Assembly (NCBI GenBank): GCA_050953405.1
Contig: JBMNMP010000001.1
Span: forward strand, 1 to 64,000
Source of the DNA: RUG100 sp050953405
GTDB lineage: Bacteria; Bacillota; Clostridia; Peptostreptococcales; Anaerovoracaceae
Reading direction: 5' to 3'
Length of the DNA: 64,000 nt
Shown one piece after another: positions 1 to 8,576 of this stretch (position 1 is its first letter; each line of letters starts with the position of its first letter). The notes beneath the pieces were generated by a model that ran no database searches, was not told where the DNA came from, and saw only the letters and a program-made list of their open reading frames with translations. The position numbers and the translations under genes were made by a program.

Positions 1-336
1 CGCGGTTGGTTTTCCTTTGTTCATGCGGAAAAACTCGAAGTTGCCACAGAAATCAAAGATATAGAACTTGTCTTTGTCCTCTCCATCAAAGAGCCCCGGG
101 CAAAGCCTTGTCCCCCGCCCTATCATCTGCCAGAACTTGGCCTTACTCAGTACCTTCTTGAAAAACACAAGATTTACAACTTCAGGAACATCAATACCTG
201 TATCCAGCATATCAACAGATATAGCAATCTGCGGCAATTTGTGTGGATCAGAGAACTCATCGATCGCGCTTTGAGCATAAGTCATATAGTTATCGATCAC
301 TTTGCAGCTTGTGTGTCCGTCACAATAATCACATCG
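1..336 (-). pseudogene. Type I restriction enzyme HsdR fragment (helicase motor part)
   Basis: An open frame on the minus strand running off the left edge reads through the late helicase motifs of HsdR: a VIDNY...YAQS segment, QIAISVDMLDTGIDVPE, NLVFFKKV, then FWQMIGRGTRLCPGLFDG and IFDFCGNFEFF. These are the motif V/VI region of the ATP-dependent translocase of type I restriction systems. The frame starts after a TGA at 337-339, has no start codon, and its upstream neighbour is an unrelated zinc-ribbon gene. The N-terminal endonuclease and early motor domains are therefore absent here. Either the gene was cut by insertion or deletion of the mobile element, or it is frameshifted and diverged upstream. 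The product is very unlikely to be active. Confidence 0.8.
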
Positions 337-939
337 TCATTATCGTTGGAAAAAGCGTGTGTATATAATGTCGCAGACTGCAAGTTCATCGATGCCCTCG
401 AATTGACTCCACGCATCATGAATTTCGTGAACTCCCAGTAGTCGTAGTCGATCCAATCTTCGTTATACAAGGCACCTCTATAGCTCATCAGTGCGCGAAT
501 CCGTTTCTCATATTGAGGATACCAGCTTTTTGCCGTTGCCTCTTTACCTTCTTCTCGCGAATAGCAATCTTCAGATCTTGAAATCAATTTCCCTGTAACG
601 CCTTCATTTATCAGCGACTGTCCACAAATCCGGCAGTACTTCGCATCTTTAGAGAGCTCATGGTTCAGGCATACTGGGCAAACAGTAAGTTTTTCATAGC
701 TTGATACGCCATTACTCTCGGTCCTTGTGAACGGATATCCTAAATGCGAACGTCCTGCTATGCGATGGAATTCCTGCTGCTTTTCCATTCTCTCAAACAA
801 ATTCCTATACATTATTTTCCGCTCTATTTCGGCTCCACAATATGGACAGAATTTGGCGTGCGGATCATCTATGTACGAAAAGCATTCCGGGCATTTTCGG
901 CAAACCGATACATATTTTGTCTTCCATGGAATACCCCAT
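297..939 (-). pseudogene. Zinc-ribbon protein of the mobile element, single-base frameshift near its start
   Basis: The minus frame encodes two zinc-ribbon-like knuckle pairs: CRKCPEC with CPYC near the N-terminus, and CPVC with CRIC near the middle. A hydrophilic tail rich in Tyr and Trp follows. The only start with a good ribosome site (AAAGGA before ATG at 939) is in another frame and joins the ribbon frame if one G is removed from the GGGG run at 934-937 (reading MGIPWKTK). The length 939-297 is 3n+1, as expected for one inserted base. An internal ATG at 812 exists but has no ribosome site. The stop lies inside the HsdR fragment. Function unknown; probably a nucleic-acid-binding element protein. 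Confidence 0.5.
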
Positions 940-998
940 GGCTGTTCCTTTCTGTAAATAGCAGGGGTGTCACGTTCTGCGGCACCCCTTTAAGATCA

Positions 999-2480
999 TC
1001 AGGCCGCCTTGACTTCAACCTTTACGAACGCGCCCGGAACAATCGGCTTTCCGTCCGCGATACATAAAGCGCGGTAGTCAATCAGGCCGCTTGTGAACCC
1101 GCTTTCACGGCTCATTTCAACGGCGATTCCCTGCGGAATGTTCACGCCGTAATAGTTGAAGTTTCCGAACAGAACCGTTCCTGCCGGGATATTATCGTCA
1201 ATGACGATTTCAAAACCGAACAGACGGCGGACACCGCCGTTTTCAGCGTCCGTGAAAATATAGTCACCGTCGCTGTTTTTCAGCGGGTAGACGGTCCCGA
1301 ACAGGGTTGCCGTAGACATTGCGAACTTTGCCCCGGCAGCATACCCGGCAGGCATAAGCGCGATTGCAGCAAGCAGGTTGTCCCCGGTCAGGGCGGTTGT
1401 TGTGACCGTGTTTGTCTTGTCCCACTTAATGCCGGTCAGAATTCCGGTAGGCTGACCGTTTCCGGTTCCGTTCACGATTGCTGCGCCGATTGCGTCCGCA
1501 ATGCAGCTTTTCAGTTCATCGGTGATATAGCTTTCAAAGGCGGAAAGCGTCATGCGCTTGACTGCCGCGCTCATGGAAAGCACCTTGATAAGTTCAAGGC
1601 CGGTGAACGTCACCGCCGTTGTTTCTGCTTTCTGACGTTCCACGGCTGCGCCCTCTGTGTGCCATGCTGCCGCGTCGTTCGGTGTCCCGACCGGAACAGA
1701 AAGGTTACTGGGAACGGAAAACAGGCGGACCACATCAAACAGGCCGTTGACGTTCCTTGACTGCTTCACAACCTCGTTCAGCGTTTCGGTAGGAACAACC
1801 GCTGCGCTGTTTGACAGGGTGTTGAACGCGTCCGCGCGCTTTTCTGCCTGCGCTGCTTCAAACGCCCTTGTTTCCGCGTCGGTCAGGGGCTTGCCTAACA
1901 TACGCTTGAAAAAGGCGCTGCGGTATTCCGGAACCGCGTGCGTGTCGGTGACAATCTGCTTGTTTTCAAGGTTTGCTGTAATAGGGTTGAACATAGTGTT
2001 TTCTTCCTTTCCGGCGCTGTTTCGCGCCTGTACGTTGGTTTGTGTATAAGCTGCATAGTTTACGATAGAAATTTCGTAAACCTTGCTTATCTGTGTAATG
2101 GTCCTTGTCTGTGTCTGTTCGTCAAAGGTGTAATTCCCGACGTCAAAGGCAAAGGACATTTGCGAAAGATCGCCGCGTTTCACGGCTTCATAGACGGAAC
2201 GGGCGCTTTCTGTGTCAGGCAGTTCCGCGCGCATTTCAAGGCCGCGTTCTGTGACCGTCAGGGCAAGTGTTTTCGGGGACCTTGCAAGCGGGATTCCTGC
2301 GCCGTCATGGTTCACAAGCAGCGCAACGTCATTCAGGTCAACCCCGTCAAGGGCTTTCGGGTCAATGCGTTCCGTCACGCCGCCGATTGCTGCGGGCTGA
2401 TTGAACACAACCGCCGTTCCTTCAAGAATCAGCGGCTTTTCTGCCGCGCGGATTTCACTGTTTCTTGTCTGTTTCTTCAT
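999..2480 (-). CDS. HK97-type prohead protease fused to major capsid protein
   Basis: 493 residues. Residues 1 to about 150 form a U35-type prohead protease: GTAVVFNQPA start, a catalytic His candidate in LLVNHDG, and a Ser candidate in the LSQMSFAFDV segment. A linker or scaffold-like stretch (about 155-200, ending near FFKRMLG) leads into an HK97-fold capsid protein with TAVTFTGLELIKV, the LKSCIADAIGAAIVNGTGNG helix-turn and the PTGIL motif. The C-terminus ends PIVPGAFVKVEVKAA. Known family role: the protease matures the shell, and the capsid domain forms it. The start overlaps the portal stop by 26 bp, as in head operons. No other head, tail or terminase gene follows downstream. Confidence 0.92.
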   Translation of the reverse strand: MKKQTRNSEIRAAEKPLILEGTAVVFNQPAAIGGVTERIDPKALDGVDLNDVALLVNHDGAGIPLARSPKTLALTVTERGLEMRAELPDTESARSVYEAVKRGDLSQMSFAFDVGNYTFDEQTQTRTITQISKVYEISIVNYAAYTQTNVQARNSAGKEENTMFNPITANLENKQIVTDTHAVPEYRSAFFKRMLGKPLTDAETRAFEAAQAEKRADAFNTLSNSAAVVPTETLNEVVKQSRNVNGLFDVVRLFSVPSNLSVPVGTPNDAAAWHTEGAAVERQKAETTAVTFTGLELIKVLSMSAAVKRMTLSAFESYITDELKSCIADAIGAAIVNGTGNGQPTGILTGIKWDKTNTVTTTALTGDNLLAAIALMPAGYAAGAKFAMSTATLFGTVYPLKNSDGDYIFTDAENGGVRRLFGFEIVIDDNIPAGTVLFGNFNYYGVNIPQGIAVEMSRESGFTSGLIDYRALCIADGKPIVPGAFVKVEVKAA

Positions 2481-3600
2481 TGCTGTTTTCCTCGCTTTCG
2501 TTTAACTGGTAACTGTCCGCCTTTTCAGCGGAAACATAATTGAGTGACTGCAAGCGACGTTCCCCGCCGTCAATCGGCGGCAGCGCAAGCAGGTGACGCG
2601 CTTCATTGATGGTTATGACGCCAAGCGGCGCGGCTTCATGCAATAGCTTGATTTTTGTGTCTGCCGTTGAAAATTCCATGCGTTCCGGTGTGAATATCAC
2701 ATCGGCAGCGCATTTCAGGGCGAATTCCCCGGAAAGCTGCATGGCAAAAGGTTCAATCACGCTTTCATAGAACGCGCTGAATTCATCTTCTGTATAGCTG
2801 CCGTTGATGATTGCAGCGTTCACGCCCAAATAGTCATAAATCTGCCTGTTCACGGCCTCTATCTGTTCCTGCGGCACGTTGTAGGCCGTCACGTTCGTCG
2901 GGACAAAATCAAACCGTTGGTCCGTTGCGGCAATGCCGCCGCTGTTTTCCGGGTTGAAATAGTCGGCAACAAATTTGTCCTTTTCCGCCTTGACCTGCGC
3001 CGGGTTCACAAGACTTGTGAATTTCAGAACGCCGCGAATACTTGTTCCGTTCTTCACGCTTGCTGAAATGCCCTGTGTCAGGGTCTGCGCGGTGTCAAGC
3101 AGCGGGAACAGCGGCGCGTTTGTTTCGCCGGACAGGTCATTTGAAAGGAAATGACGGCGCAGGTGAATGACGTCGCTGTATGAGAACGTCACCTGCCTGC
3201 CGTCCGGGAACAGGCAGTCAAGATAAATTTCACCGTCTGTTCCGGGCTTGAATTCCACGGACGCCGGGATAATCGGATAGACCGCCGTGACAAGGCCCTG
3301 TTCATCACGAACAAGCAGCATAGGAACGCATTGTTGTTTGTGAAATATGCCGCCGCCGTCTTGTAAAGCAGATCATAGGCGGACATATAGCTGTTCGGGG
3401 TCTTTTGCAGGACCGTTTCAAGGCGGCTGTCCTTGCAGTGCGCTTGCAGCTTTGCGGTGTGCCTTGCGATAGCGTCAACGGCAGACCGGAAACGCCGCGT
3501 TTCCGTAAGCTGTCCCGGAAAACGCCGTGAATTCATTGTCGATTTCAAGCACCGCGCGCGGCGGCCCTTTACGTCTGAACAGTTTTGAAAATATGCTCAT
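2455..3600 (-). pseudogene. Phage portal protein (HK97 family) with two compensating frameshifts
   Basis: The start MSIFSKLFRRK at 3600 has a good ribosome site (AAGGAG). The reading continues in one frame to NAAF, jumps frame at the run at 3490-3492 (one extra base) into RSAVDAIARHTAKLQ...YLLYKTAAAYFTNNNAF, and jumps back at 3323-3326 (one base missing) into MLLVRDEQG...to the stop. The three segments align end to end with the typical portal order, and the total of 1146 bp is a multiple of three, giving about 381 residues, normal for a portal. The portal is the DNA entry pore of the capsid. As written the gene is broken. Either it is a decayed gene or two homopolymer errors are present. Confidence 0.82.
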
Positions 3601-3682
3601 CTGAAAATGCTCCTTCCTGAAATTGATTTTTTTCATGCAGAGGAAAAGAAAACTCCAGCGCCGGTGTCCAGCGGTCACGCCG

Positions 3683-3748
3683 TCACGCGCCTGCCGGGGG
3701 TGTCTTTCGTCTGCTTTCGTGCATTGTGTCGCGGTTTCTTTTTGCCAT
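3683..3748 (-). other. 21-codon remnant ORF between primase and portal
   Basis: A short reading frame (MAKRNRDTMHESRR start) lies where a terminase or HNH gene normally sits in head modules. It stops after 21 codons and has no clear ribosome site. The 259-bp interval 3601-3859 contains nothing else I can support. I read it as a possible scar of deleted packaging genes, but the evidence is weak. Confidence 0.2.
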
Positions 3749-3859
3749 TTGAACCGGTGACGGGTGATGATACCCATTTACAAGCCTTCCCTTAATGAGG
3801 GCATTTTTGAAATTTGAAATAGTAGTAAACAGGTGTCACCGCCCGTCACCCTCGCACGG

Positions 3860-6199
3860 TTATAGCGGGACAATCGGTTCAAACTCTGACTTCAACCGGA
3901 TTCCGTAATAGAACGCGCCTGCCTTTGTCTTGCGCCACAGATAGCCCGCGTTGGTCAATGCCGCCTTGAAGTCACCCGCGCCGCGCGCCCATTCATGCGA
4001 CTTGCCGCATTCTGTCCGGTAAGCGTCATAAAGATCGCCCGCTTTCTGCTCATATTCCGGCGACACTTCACAGCATTCCGTCACAAACTCGTTTATCCAG
4101 TCATTATCAAAGCGATATTCCGCAATCGCCTGTTTGACGCATTCCGGCTTTTCAATGGTATAGTTCGCCTTGATATACTTTCTTGCGCCGTTTATCATCC
4201 ATAGCAGGATTGCCCCGCCGCAATGCGTGAACAGATAGTCCGCATAGTTTTTGATTTCACCTTTCATTCCCCGGAAATTCGCCCGGAATGGTACAACAAC
4301 AAGCCGGTCCCAAGTGCCGCTGTCGTTTGCGCCGACTTTCGGCAGATGGTTCGTGTAAAGAATCGTTGTATGTGACGGGAGAAAATCAAAACCATCTTTG
4401 AACTTCTTTTCCCCTCGTATCGGGTCAACGCTGCATATCTGTTTCACGGCTCCTGTATCAAGGCGCATTCCCTCGTCCAGTTCCGCCGCGATAATCAGAC
4501 GCTTTCCCCGCAGGTCAGCAAGTTCAGGTTTCTTGTTGTTCCGGCAGTTTGCCGTCAGGATTTCAGCGGAAATCTTGCCCGCGTAATCGCCTAAGCAAAG
4601 ATATTTCGCGTTGTAATAGCTTGATTTCCCGTTGCCGCCGTTACCGTAGGCAATATGCAGGTTTTCAGAAAATACTTTCCCGACAATCTCTTCGCCGGAA
4701 CAGATTTGCAGATACTCCTGCAAATCCTTGTCACCGCACGTCAGGCGGTCAAGAAAAGAAAGCCATTCGTTCATACCTTCCATGGACGGCGACACCGCAG
4801 TTATTTTTGTGATTAAATCGTTCGGGTCGTGCGGCTTCATGGTTCCTGTTCTAAGGTCCACGGTCCCGGCAGGCGTGTTCAATAGAAAAGGGTCTTTGTC
4901 CAGTTCCTTGACATCCACAAGGACGGCAGGGCGGCTTTCTGTCAGCGTTGCGGCAATGCGTGTCGTCTTGCGGTATGCAAGGGCATGGGCGCGGTACTGT
5001 TTCGCATACGTTTCCGCTTTCTGTGCTTCCGCTATGCGGTCGTCGTCCCCGGATTCCGCCGCAGCTTCTTCCTCTGCCTGCGCCTTTTTCACCTGTTCCC
5101 TTGCTTCTTTTAACTGCCTGTCCGTTAATTCCTGAACAAGGCCCTGCGCTTTCAGTTCGTTTTCTTCCCATTTCCTGCCGTCAAAGACAAGCCATTTTGT
5201 CGCGGTGCTGTATAGCAGTCTGTCACCGTATTGACCGACAAAGACACGCGCCTGCCCGACGTCGGTGAAATCATAAGGTTCAACACTCTGCGCAAATTCC
5301 ATTGCCGCATATTCGTCCGGCTGAATATATCCGGGCTGATTTGCAACGTTGTTCTGATAAAAATTGCAGGCGTCGCGCCATATCTTTTCAATTTCGTCGT
5401 CCGGTTTCGGCTCCTCGCATTGAGCAACGCGCTTCATAAAGATTTCATGCGCTTTTTCAGTAGCCCCGCATTTCTTCAATATTTCCGCTGCAAAACTCAC
5501 AAGCGTGCCGTGACGCTGCCCGGTCGGTATCGGTTCGCCGTATTTTGGCCACTTGCGTTCCGGCTGCTTGCCGGTCGGCTGTTTTACGGGCTTTTCTTCC
5601 GGCAGCTTGTACTTTTCGGCAAAGGCCAAAAGGTCGGATTTCTGACAGACGGCTTCAAAATCGGTATAACCGTCAATCAGTCCTTTATCTGTCCCGAAAA
5701 AGATTCTGTCAGCGTTGATACACCCAACGTCTGATTGCGGCGACATGGCAATCAGCGCGCCCTGTATTCTTTCCCGTTCGCTGTCGTCCGTGATTTCCTC
5801 GCTGCACACAACGGCATAGCGAAAACGCAAATCATCCGGGCGGCTGTGAAAACTTTCATACATGAACACGGCTTTCAGATTGTTTTCCGCTAAAACCTGC
5901 GCAATATGTTCCGGTGTTTCTTTCGGCGCGTTCTCGTTTTCATTGTCTATGTCATTGAAAAAGATCGTCTGCCGCGCGAAATCCTCTTTGCAGGTCCCTT
6001 TCTTGCCTTTTTTCGCGCTTTCCTCTGAAAACGGACACACACCCGGTTCAATGGTCTGTCCGGCGGTCAGTGCGTCAGCAATCTGCTTGACAGTCATATC
6101 CTTGACCGACGCGGCATTCTTGAAACGGCCTTTAATGCCGCCGATTTCCGCGCCGGTCGGTTTGATCTTGAATTTTCGGCTGTCAATGTGTATCAGCAT
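3860..6199 (-). CDS. P4-family phage/plasmid primase-helicase
   Basis: 779 residues. The N-terminal 200 residues carry the primase-side region (TIFFNDIDNENENAP segment). A low-complexity Glu/Ala/Lys coiled coil lies near 360-415. A D5_N-type region and an SF3 helicase follow, with Walker A GNGGNGKSS near residue 520, LIIAAELDEG as Walker B, and a TILYTNHLPKV sensor segment. This protein starts replication of P4-like satellites and many integrative elements. The ATG at 6199 is chosen because GGCGGTG stands 6 bp before it; a GTG 9 bp upstream also exists. The start overlaps the xis-like gene by 17 bp, so the two are probably translationally coupled. Confidence 0.92.
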   Translation of the reverse strand: MLIHIDSRKFKIKPTGAEIGGIKGRFKNAASVKDMTVKQIADALTAGQTIEPGVCPFSEESAKKGKKGTCKEDFARQTIFFNDIDNENENAPKETPEHIAQVLAENNLKAVFMYESFHSRPDDLRFRYAVVCSEEITDDSERERIQGALIAMSPQSDVGCINADRIFFGTDKGLIDGYTDFEAVCQKSDLLAFAEKYKLPEEKPVKQPTGKQPERKWPKYGEPIPTGQRHGTLVSFAAEILKKCGATEKAHEIFMKRVAQCEEPKPDDEIEKIWRDACNFYQNNVANQPGYIQPDEYAAMEFAQSVEPYDFTDVGQARVFVGQYGDRLLYSTATKWLVFDGRKWEENELKAQGLVQELTDRQLKEAREQVKKAQAEEEAAAESGDDDRIAEAQKAETYAKQYRAHALAYRKTTRIAATLTESRPAVLVDVKELDKDPFLLNTPAGTVDLRTGTMKPHDPNDLITKITAVSPSMEGMNEWLSFLDRLTCGDKDLQEYLQICSGEEIVGKVFSENLHIAYGNGGNGKSSYYNAKYLCLGDYAGKISAEILTANCRNNKKPELADLRGKRLIIAAELDEGMRLDTGAVKQICSVDPIRGEKKFKDGFDFLPSHTTILYTNHLPKVGANDSGTWDRLVVVPFRANFRGMKGEIKNYADYLFTHCGGAILLWMINGARKYIKANYTIEKPECVKQAIAEYRFDNDWINEFVTECCEVSPEYEQKAGDLYDAYRTECGKSHEWARGAGDFKAALTNAGYLWRKTKAGAFYYGIRLKSEFEPIVPL

Positions 6200-6380
6200 A
6201 AAATTCACCGCCTTTCTGCAAATATTCCCGGAACACTTCCCGGACGATATAGCAGCGGTTTCCGGTCTGTATCACGGGGAAAGCCTTGCGTTTGACAAGC
6301 CCCCGGATTGCGTATTCCGGGAAATTGAATTCCTGCGCTGTTTCCCGAATGGTTAAAGCAGGCTTTTTTTCCATATCCAT
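6183..6380 (-). CDS. Excisionase-like helix-turn-helix protein
   Basis: 65 residues: LTIRETAQEFNFPEYAIRGL forms a winged-helix/MerR-like first half, followed by a GNRCYIVREVFREYL segment, as in small excisionases that bind attachment-site DNA. The start at 6380 follows AAAGGAAGG by 3 bp; an upstream ATG in the same frame has no ribosome site. The gene lies between the small basic protein and the primase in a leftward early operon controlled by the promoter at 6749-6776. Assignment to Xis rests on size, fold and position next to the integrase. It could also be a simple transcription factor. Confidence 0.65.
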   Translation of the reverse strand: MDMEKKPALTIRETAQEFNFPEYAIRGLVKRKAFPVIQTGNRCYIVREVFREYLQKGGEFYADTH

Positions 6381-6452
6381 GCACCTTCCTTTCTGTAAAA
6401 TAGGCATAAAGAAACCGCCCTGCGGCTTTTGGCCGTTTGGCGGTCATTCCTG

Positions 6453-6605
6453 TCACAACCTGATTTCTGCTTTGCCGTGCGTCCGTATCTGTTCGACGGC
6501 ATTGAAAACGGTCAGGTCCCTGTTTCCGTAGGCGTTCCGTTTTTCAATCTTTTCTTCATAGTGCTTTCTGCGGCGGTTTGCCCGCTGCCTTGTCCGGTCC
6601 TTCAT
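6453..6605 (-). CDS. Small basic protein, first gene of the leftward early operon
   Basis: 50 residues, very rich in Arg and Lys (MKDRTRQRANRRRKHYEEKI start). It has a perfect AGGAGGTG ribosome site 6 bp before the ATG at 6605. It is the first gene transcribed from the leftward switch promoter and precedes the xis-like gene by 72 bp. No family recognised. A nucleic-acid-binding or antirepressor-type role would suit its charge and position, but that is inference. Confidence 0.55.
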   Translation of the reverse strand: MKDRTRQRANRRRKHYEEKIEKRNAYGNRDLTVFNAVEQIRTHGKAEIRL

Positions 6606-6716
6606 GATGTTCACCTCCTGTAATAGATAGTCTTTTCCCGCCTGTTCCGCCCGTTTGGGTGGTCCGGGAAACTTTCGACATCCGGAAATTAGATTCGCTT
6701 TTATTGCTTTCATACA

Positions 6717-6745
6717 TTGACAGATTCGTTCCCCCTGCCTATAAT
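6717..6745 (+). promoter_or_regulatory. Repressor promoter (perfect sigma-A consensus)
   Basis: TTGACA at 6717-6722 and TATAAT at 6740-6745 are separated by exactly 17 bp, reading toward the CI-like repressor at 6835. The predicted start near 6752 falls at the edge of the palindrome at 6755-6769, so the repressor could control its own synthesis. Confidence 0.85.
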
Positions 6746-6748
6746 GAC

Positions 6749-6776
6749 AGTATAGCAGAACGATTCTGCAAGTCAA
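6749..6776 (-). promoter_or_regulatory. Leftward early promoter with operator in its spacer
   Basis: On the minus strand TTGACT (6771-6776) and TATACT (6749-6754) are 16 bp apart. The spacer contains the palindrome GCAGAA-CGA-TTCTGC (6755-6769). Binding there would block this promoter, which drives the small basic protein, xis-like gene and primase. Confidence 0.75.
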
Positions 6777-6779
6777 TAT

Positions 6780-6809
6780 TTCTTGAACCCACTAAATGAA
6801 GTTCAAGAA
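6780..6809. promoter_or_regulatory. 9-bp inverted repeat between promoter and repressor gene
   Basis: TTCTTGAAC (6780-6788) and GTTCAAGAA (6801-6809) are perfect inverted arms with a 12-bp spacer in the repressor leader. This is a second operator-like site or an mRNA hairpin just ahead of the ribosome site at 6819-6824. Confidence 0.6.
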
Positions 6810-6834
6810 AACCGAAAGAAAGGAGAAAAAGGCA

Positions 6835-7371
6835 ATGCCGAAAACAAGAAAAGGTTCTGCAATAGAACTTTACAATTCCCACTTTGCCGCGACGCTGCGC
6901 GCGTTGATGGAAAAGAACGGAACCACACAGAAAGAGATTGCAAAGGCAGTCGGGATTCGCCCGCAGACGCTTTCCCTTTACTGCACCGGGGAGACACAGC
7001 CAAACGTTGACAAGCTGCTGAAAATCGCTGAATTCTTCCATGTGACAACCGATTATCTAATCACGGGAACCGTCCTTGAAGATATTCCGGCGCGGGAAAT
7101 GTTCGGGCTTTCCGAACGGACGATTGAAAACATGAAACTTGTCAAAGACGGGTATTTCGAAGATTCGCCGTATATGCTGCCGCTGCTTGACCGCCTGTTA
7201 GGAGACAAAGATTTCTATGAAACGCTTGACCGGGCGGCACAGAACAAAAGGACCGCAGCACACATCCCGGAACAGGCGGATTTCTATGAATGGAAAGCAG
7301 AACAGGACCTTCAAACCTATCTGCTTGAATTCCTGTCACAGAACATTGACGTCATAGAACAGGAACAATGA
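6835..7371 (+). CDS. CI-like phage repressor (XRE family)
   Basis: 178 residues. The N-terminal HTH_3 domain (about residues 15-75) shows LRALMEKNGTTQKEIAKAVG, then IRPQTLSLYCTGETQPNVDK and LLKIAEFFHVTTDYL, the standard Cro/CI fold. The C-terminal half is helical and lacks a LexA-type peptidase, so induction must differ from RecA-stimulated cleavage. The ATG at 6835 is preferred to the upstream ATG at 6796 because AAGGAG precedes it. The stop codon overlaps the leader of the integrase, so the two form one transcript. It should hold the early operon off and maintain the integrated state. Confidence 0.88.
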   Translation: MPKTRKGSAIELYNSHFAATLRALMEKNGTTQKEIAKAVGIRPQTLSLYCTGETQPNVDKLLKIAEFFHVTTDYLITGTVLEDIPAREMFGLSERTIENMKLVKDGYFEDSPYMLPLLDRLLGDKDFYETLDRAAQNKRTAAHIPEQADFYEWKAEQDLQTYLLEFLSQNIDVIEQEQ

Positions 7372-7385
7372 AAGGGGGTGATTCT

Positions 7386-8393
7386 ATGGCAAGTATCAGA
7401 AAGCGCGGTGATTCCTTTACCATAACCGCATACATGGGTTATGACGAAAATGGAAAGCAGATCAAGAAAACAACGACGTATCACCCGCCGGAAAACGTCA
7501 CCGCAGGCAAGGCGGAAAAACTTGCGCGGCAGTATGCTGACGTATGGGAAAACAAAATCAAAGGTTATGTTGCACTTGATGAAAACAGGACGTTCCGTGA
7601 ACTTGCTGAATGGTATTATGAAAGCGTTGCACCGAACCGCCTGAAACCGCATACGTTAATTCATTACAGAGAGGGTATAGAACAACATATCATGCCGGTG
7701 TTAGGGCATGAGAAGTTGAAGAATATCACGCCGCCCATGCTTGACAAGCTGTTCACGGACCTGCAAAAGAATGGGAACCTTGAACACAGTTTCCGATTGA
7801 AAGACAGGGCGATTTTTGACGGTGTAAAGCGTGACGTCTTTGCAGAAAAAGCAGGGATCAGCCGTTCGGAAATCTACCATATTTTACGCGGTGATACTAT
7901 CCGCCGCGGAAATGCAGAAAAGATCGCAAACGGCTTGAATATGAAGTTTTCAGACGTCTTTGACGATGTGACGGAAAACCCCGGAATGACAGGTGCGTCC
8001 GTGAACAAATTAAAACTGAACCTGTCCGCAATATTCACAGCGGCGGTGAAAAAAGAAATAATGCGCCGGAACCCCTGCAAGTTAGCGACGCCGCCACGCG
8101 TTGACACGGCCCCCGCCGAATACCTTGATGAAGAACAGGCGCGGGAACTGCTTCAATTAGTTCATGAATACGGTGATTTTCAGTTTGAAGTCATTGTGAA
8201 CGTACTGCTTGCAACCGGTATGCGCGCCGGGGAACTTGCTGCTTTGTACTGGGAAGATGTAGACCTTGCAACCGGCCTGCTTTATATCCGACATACGTTG
8301 ATTCGCCTGAACGATGAATATATCCGGGAAACAACTAAAACAGCGGACAGCACCCGCCGAATTATGCTGCCGGACTATATCATATCTTTCTGA
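7386..8393 (+). pseudogene. Tyrosine recombinase integrase, C-terminally truncated, with an inserted HTH
   Basis: 335 residues remain of an expected 380-400. The order is: an AP2-like arm-binding start (MASIRKRGDSFTITAYMGYD), a SAM-like core-binding domain (about 60-115), then an inserted Cro-type helix-turn-helix (DVFAEKAGISRSEIYHILRG, about 135-180), then the first half of the catalytic domain with the Arg I box ATGMRAGELAALYW. The open frame ends at LPDYI-ISF without the HxxR and Tyr boxes, exactly where the opposite-strand Nudix sequence begins. It cannot catalyse recombination as it stands. The start at 7386 follows GGGGGTG by 5 bp. Confidence 0.88.
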
Positions 8394-8576
8394 CAGATAG
8401 GCCTGATGACATAGTACAATCTCGTCATACTCATTATATGTCAGCACTATAACACAGCTCTGGAACGTGTCAAACCACCGCTTGCCGCACGATTCACAGT
8501 ACGGCACCATCCCGTCATCGCCCGCATGGATTTTTGTCAGTTTGCGCCCGCACTGCGGACAATATTTATATCTCAT
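8388..8576 (-). pseudogene. Nudix hydrolase, N-terminal fragment only
   Basis: The frame starts with a zinc ribbon (CPQCGRKL, then CESCGKRWF) and a beta-strand region (FQSCVIVLTYNEYDEIVLCHQAYLSERY) as in NADH pyrophosphatase-like Nudix proteins. After about 63 residues, before the Nudix box GX5EX7REUXEEXGU, it runs into integrase sequence and continues only as nonsense. Its ATG overlaps the stop of the upstream radical SAM gene by one base (TAATG), so it was the last gene of the redox operon before truncation. The shared junction is at about 8384-8393. Confidence 0.75.
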
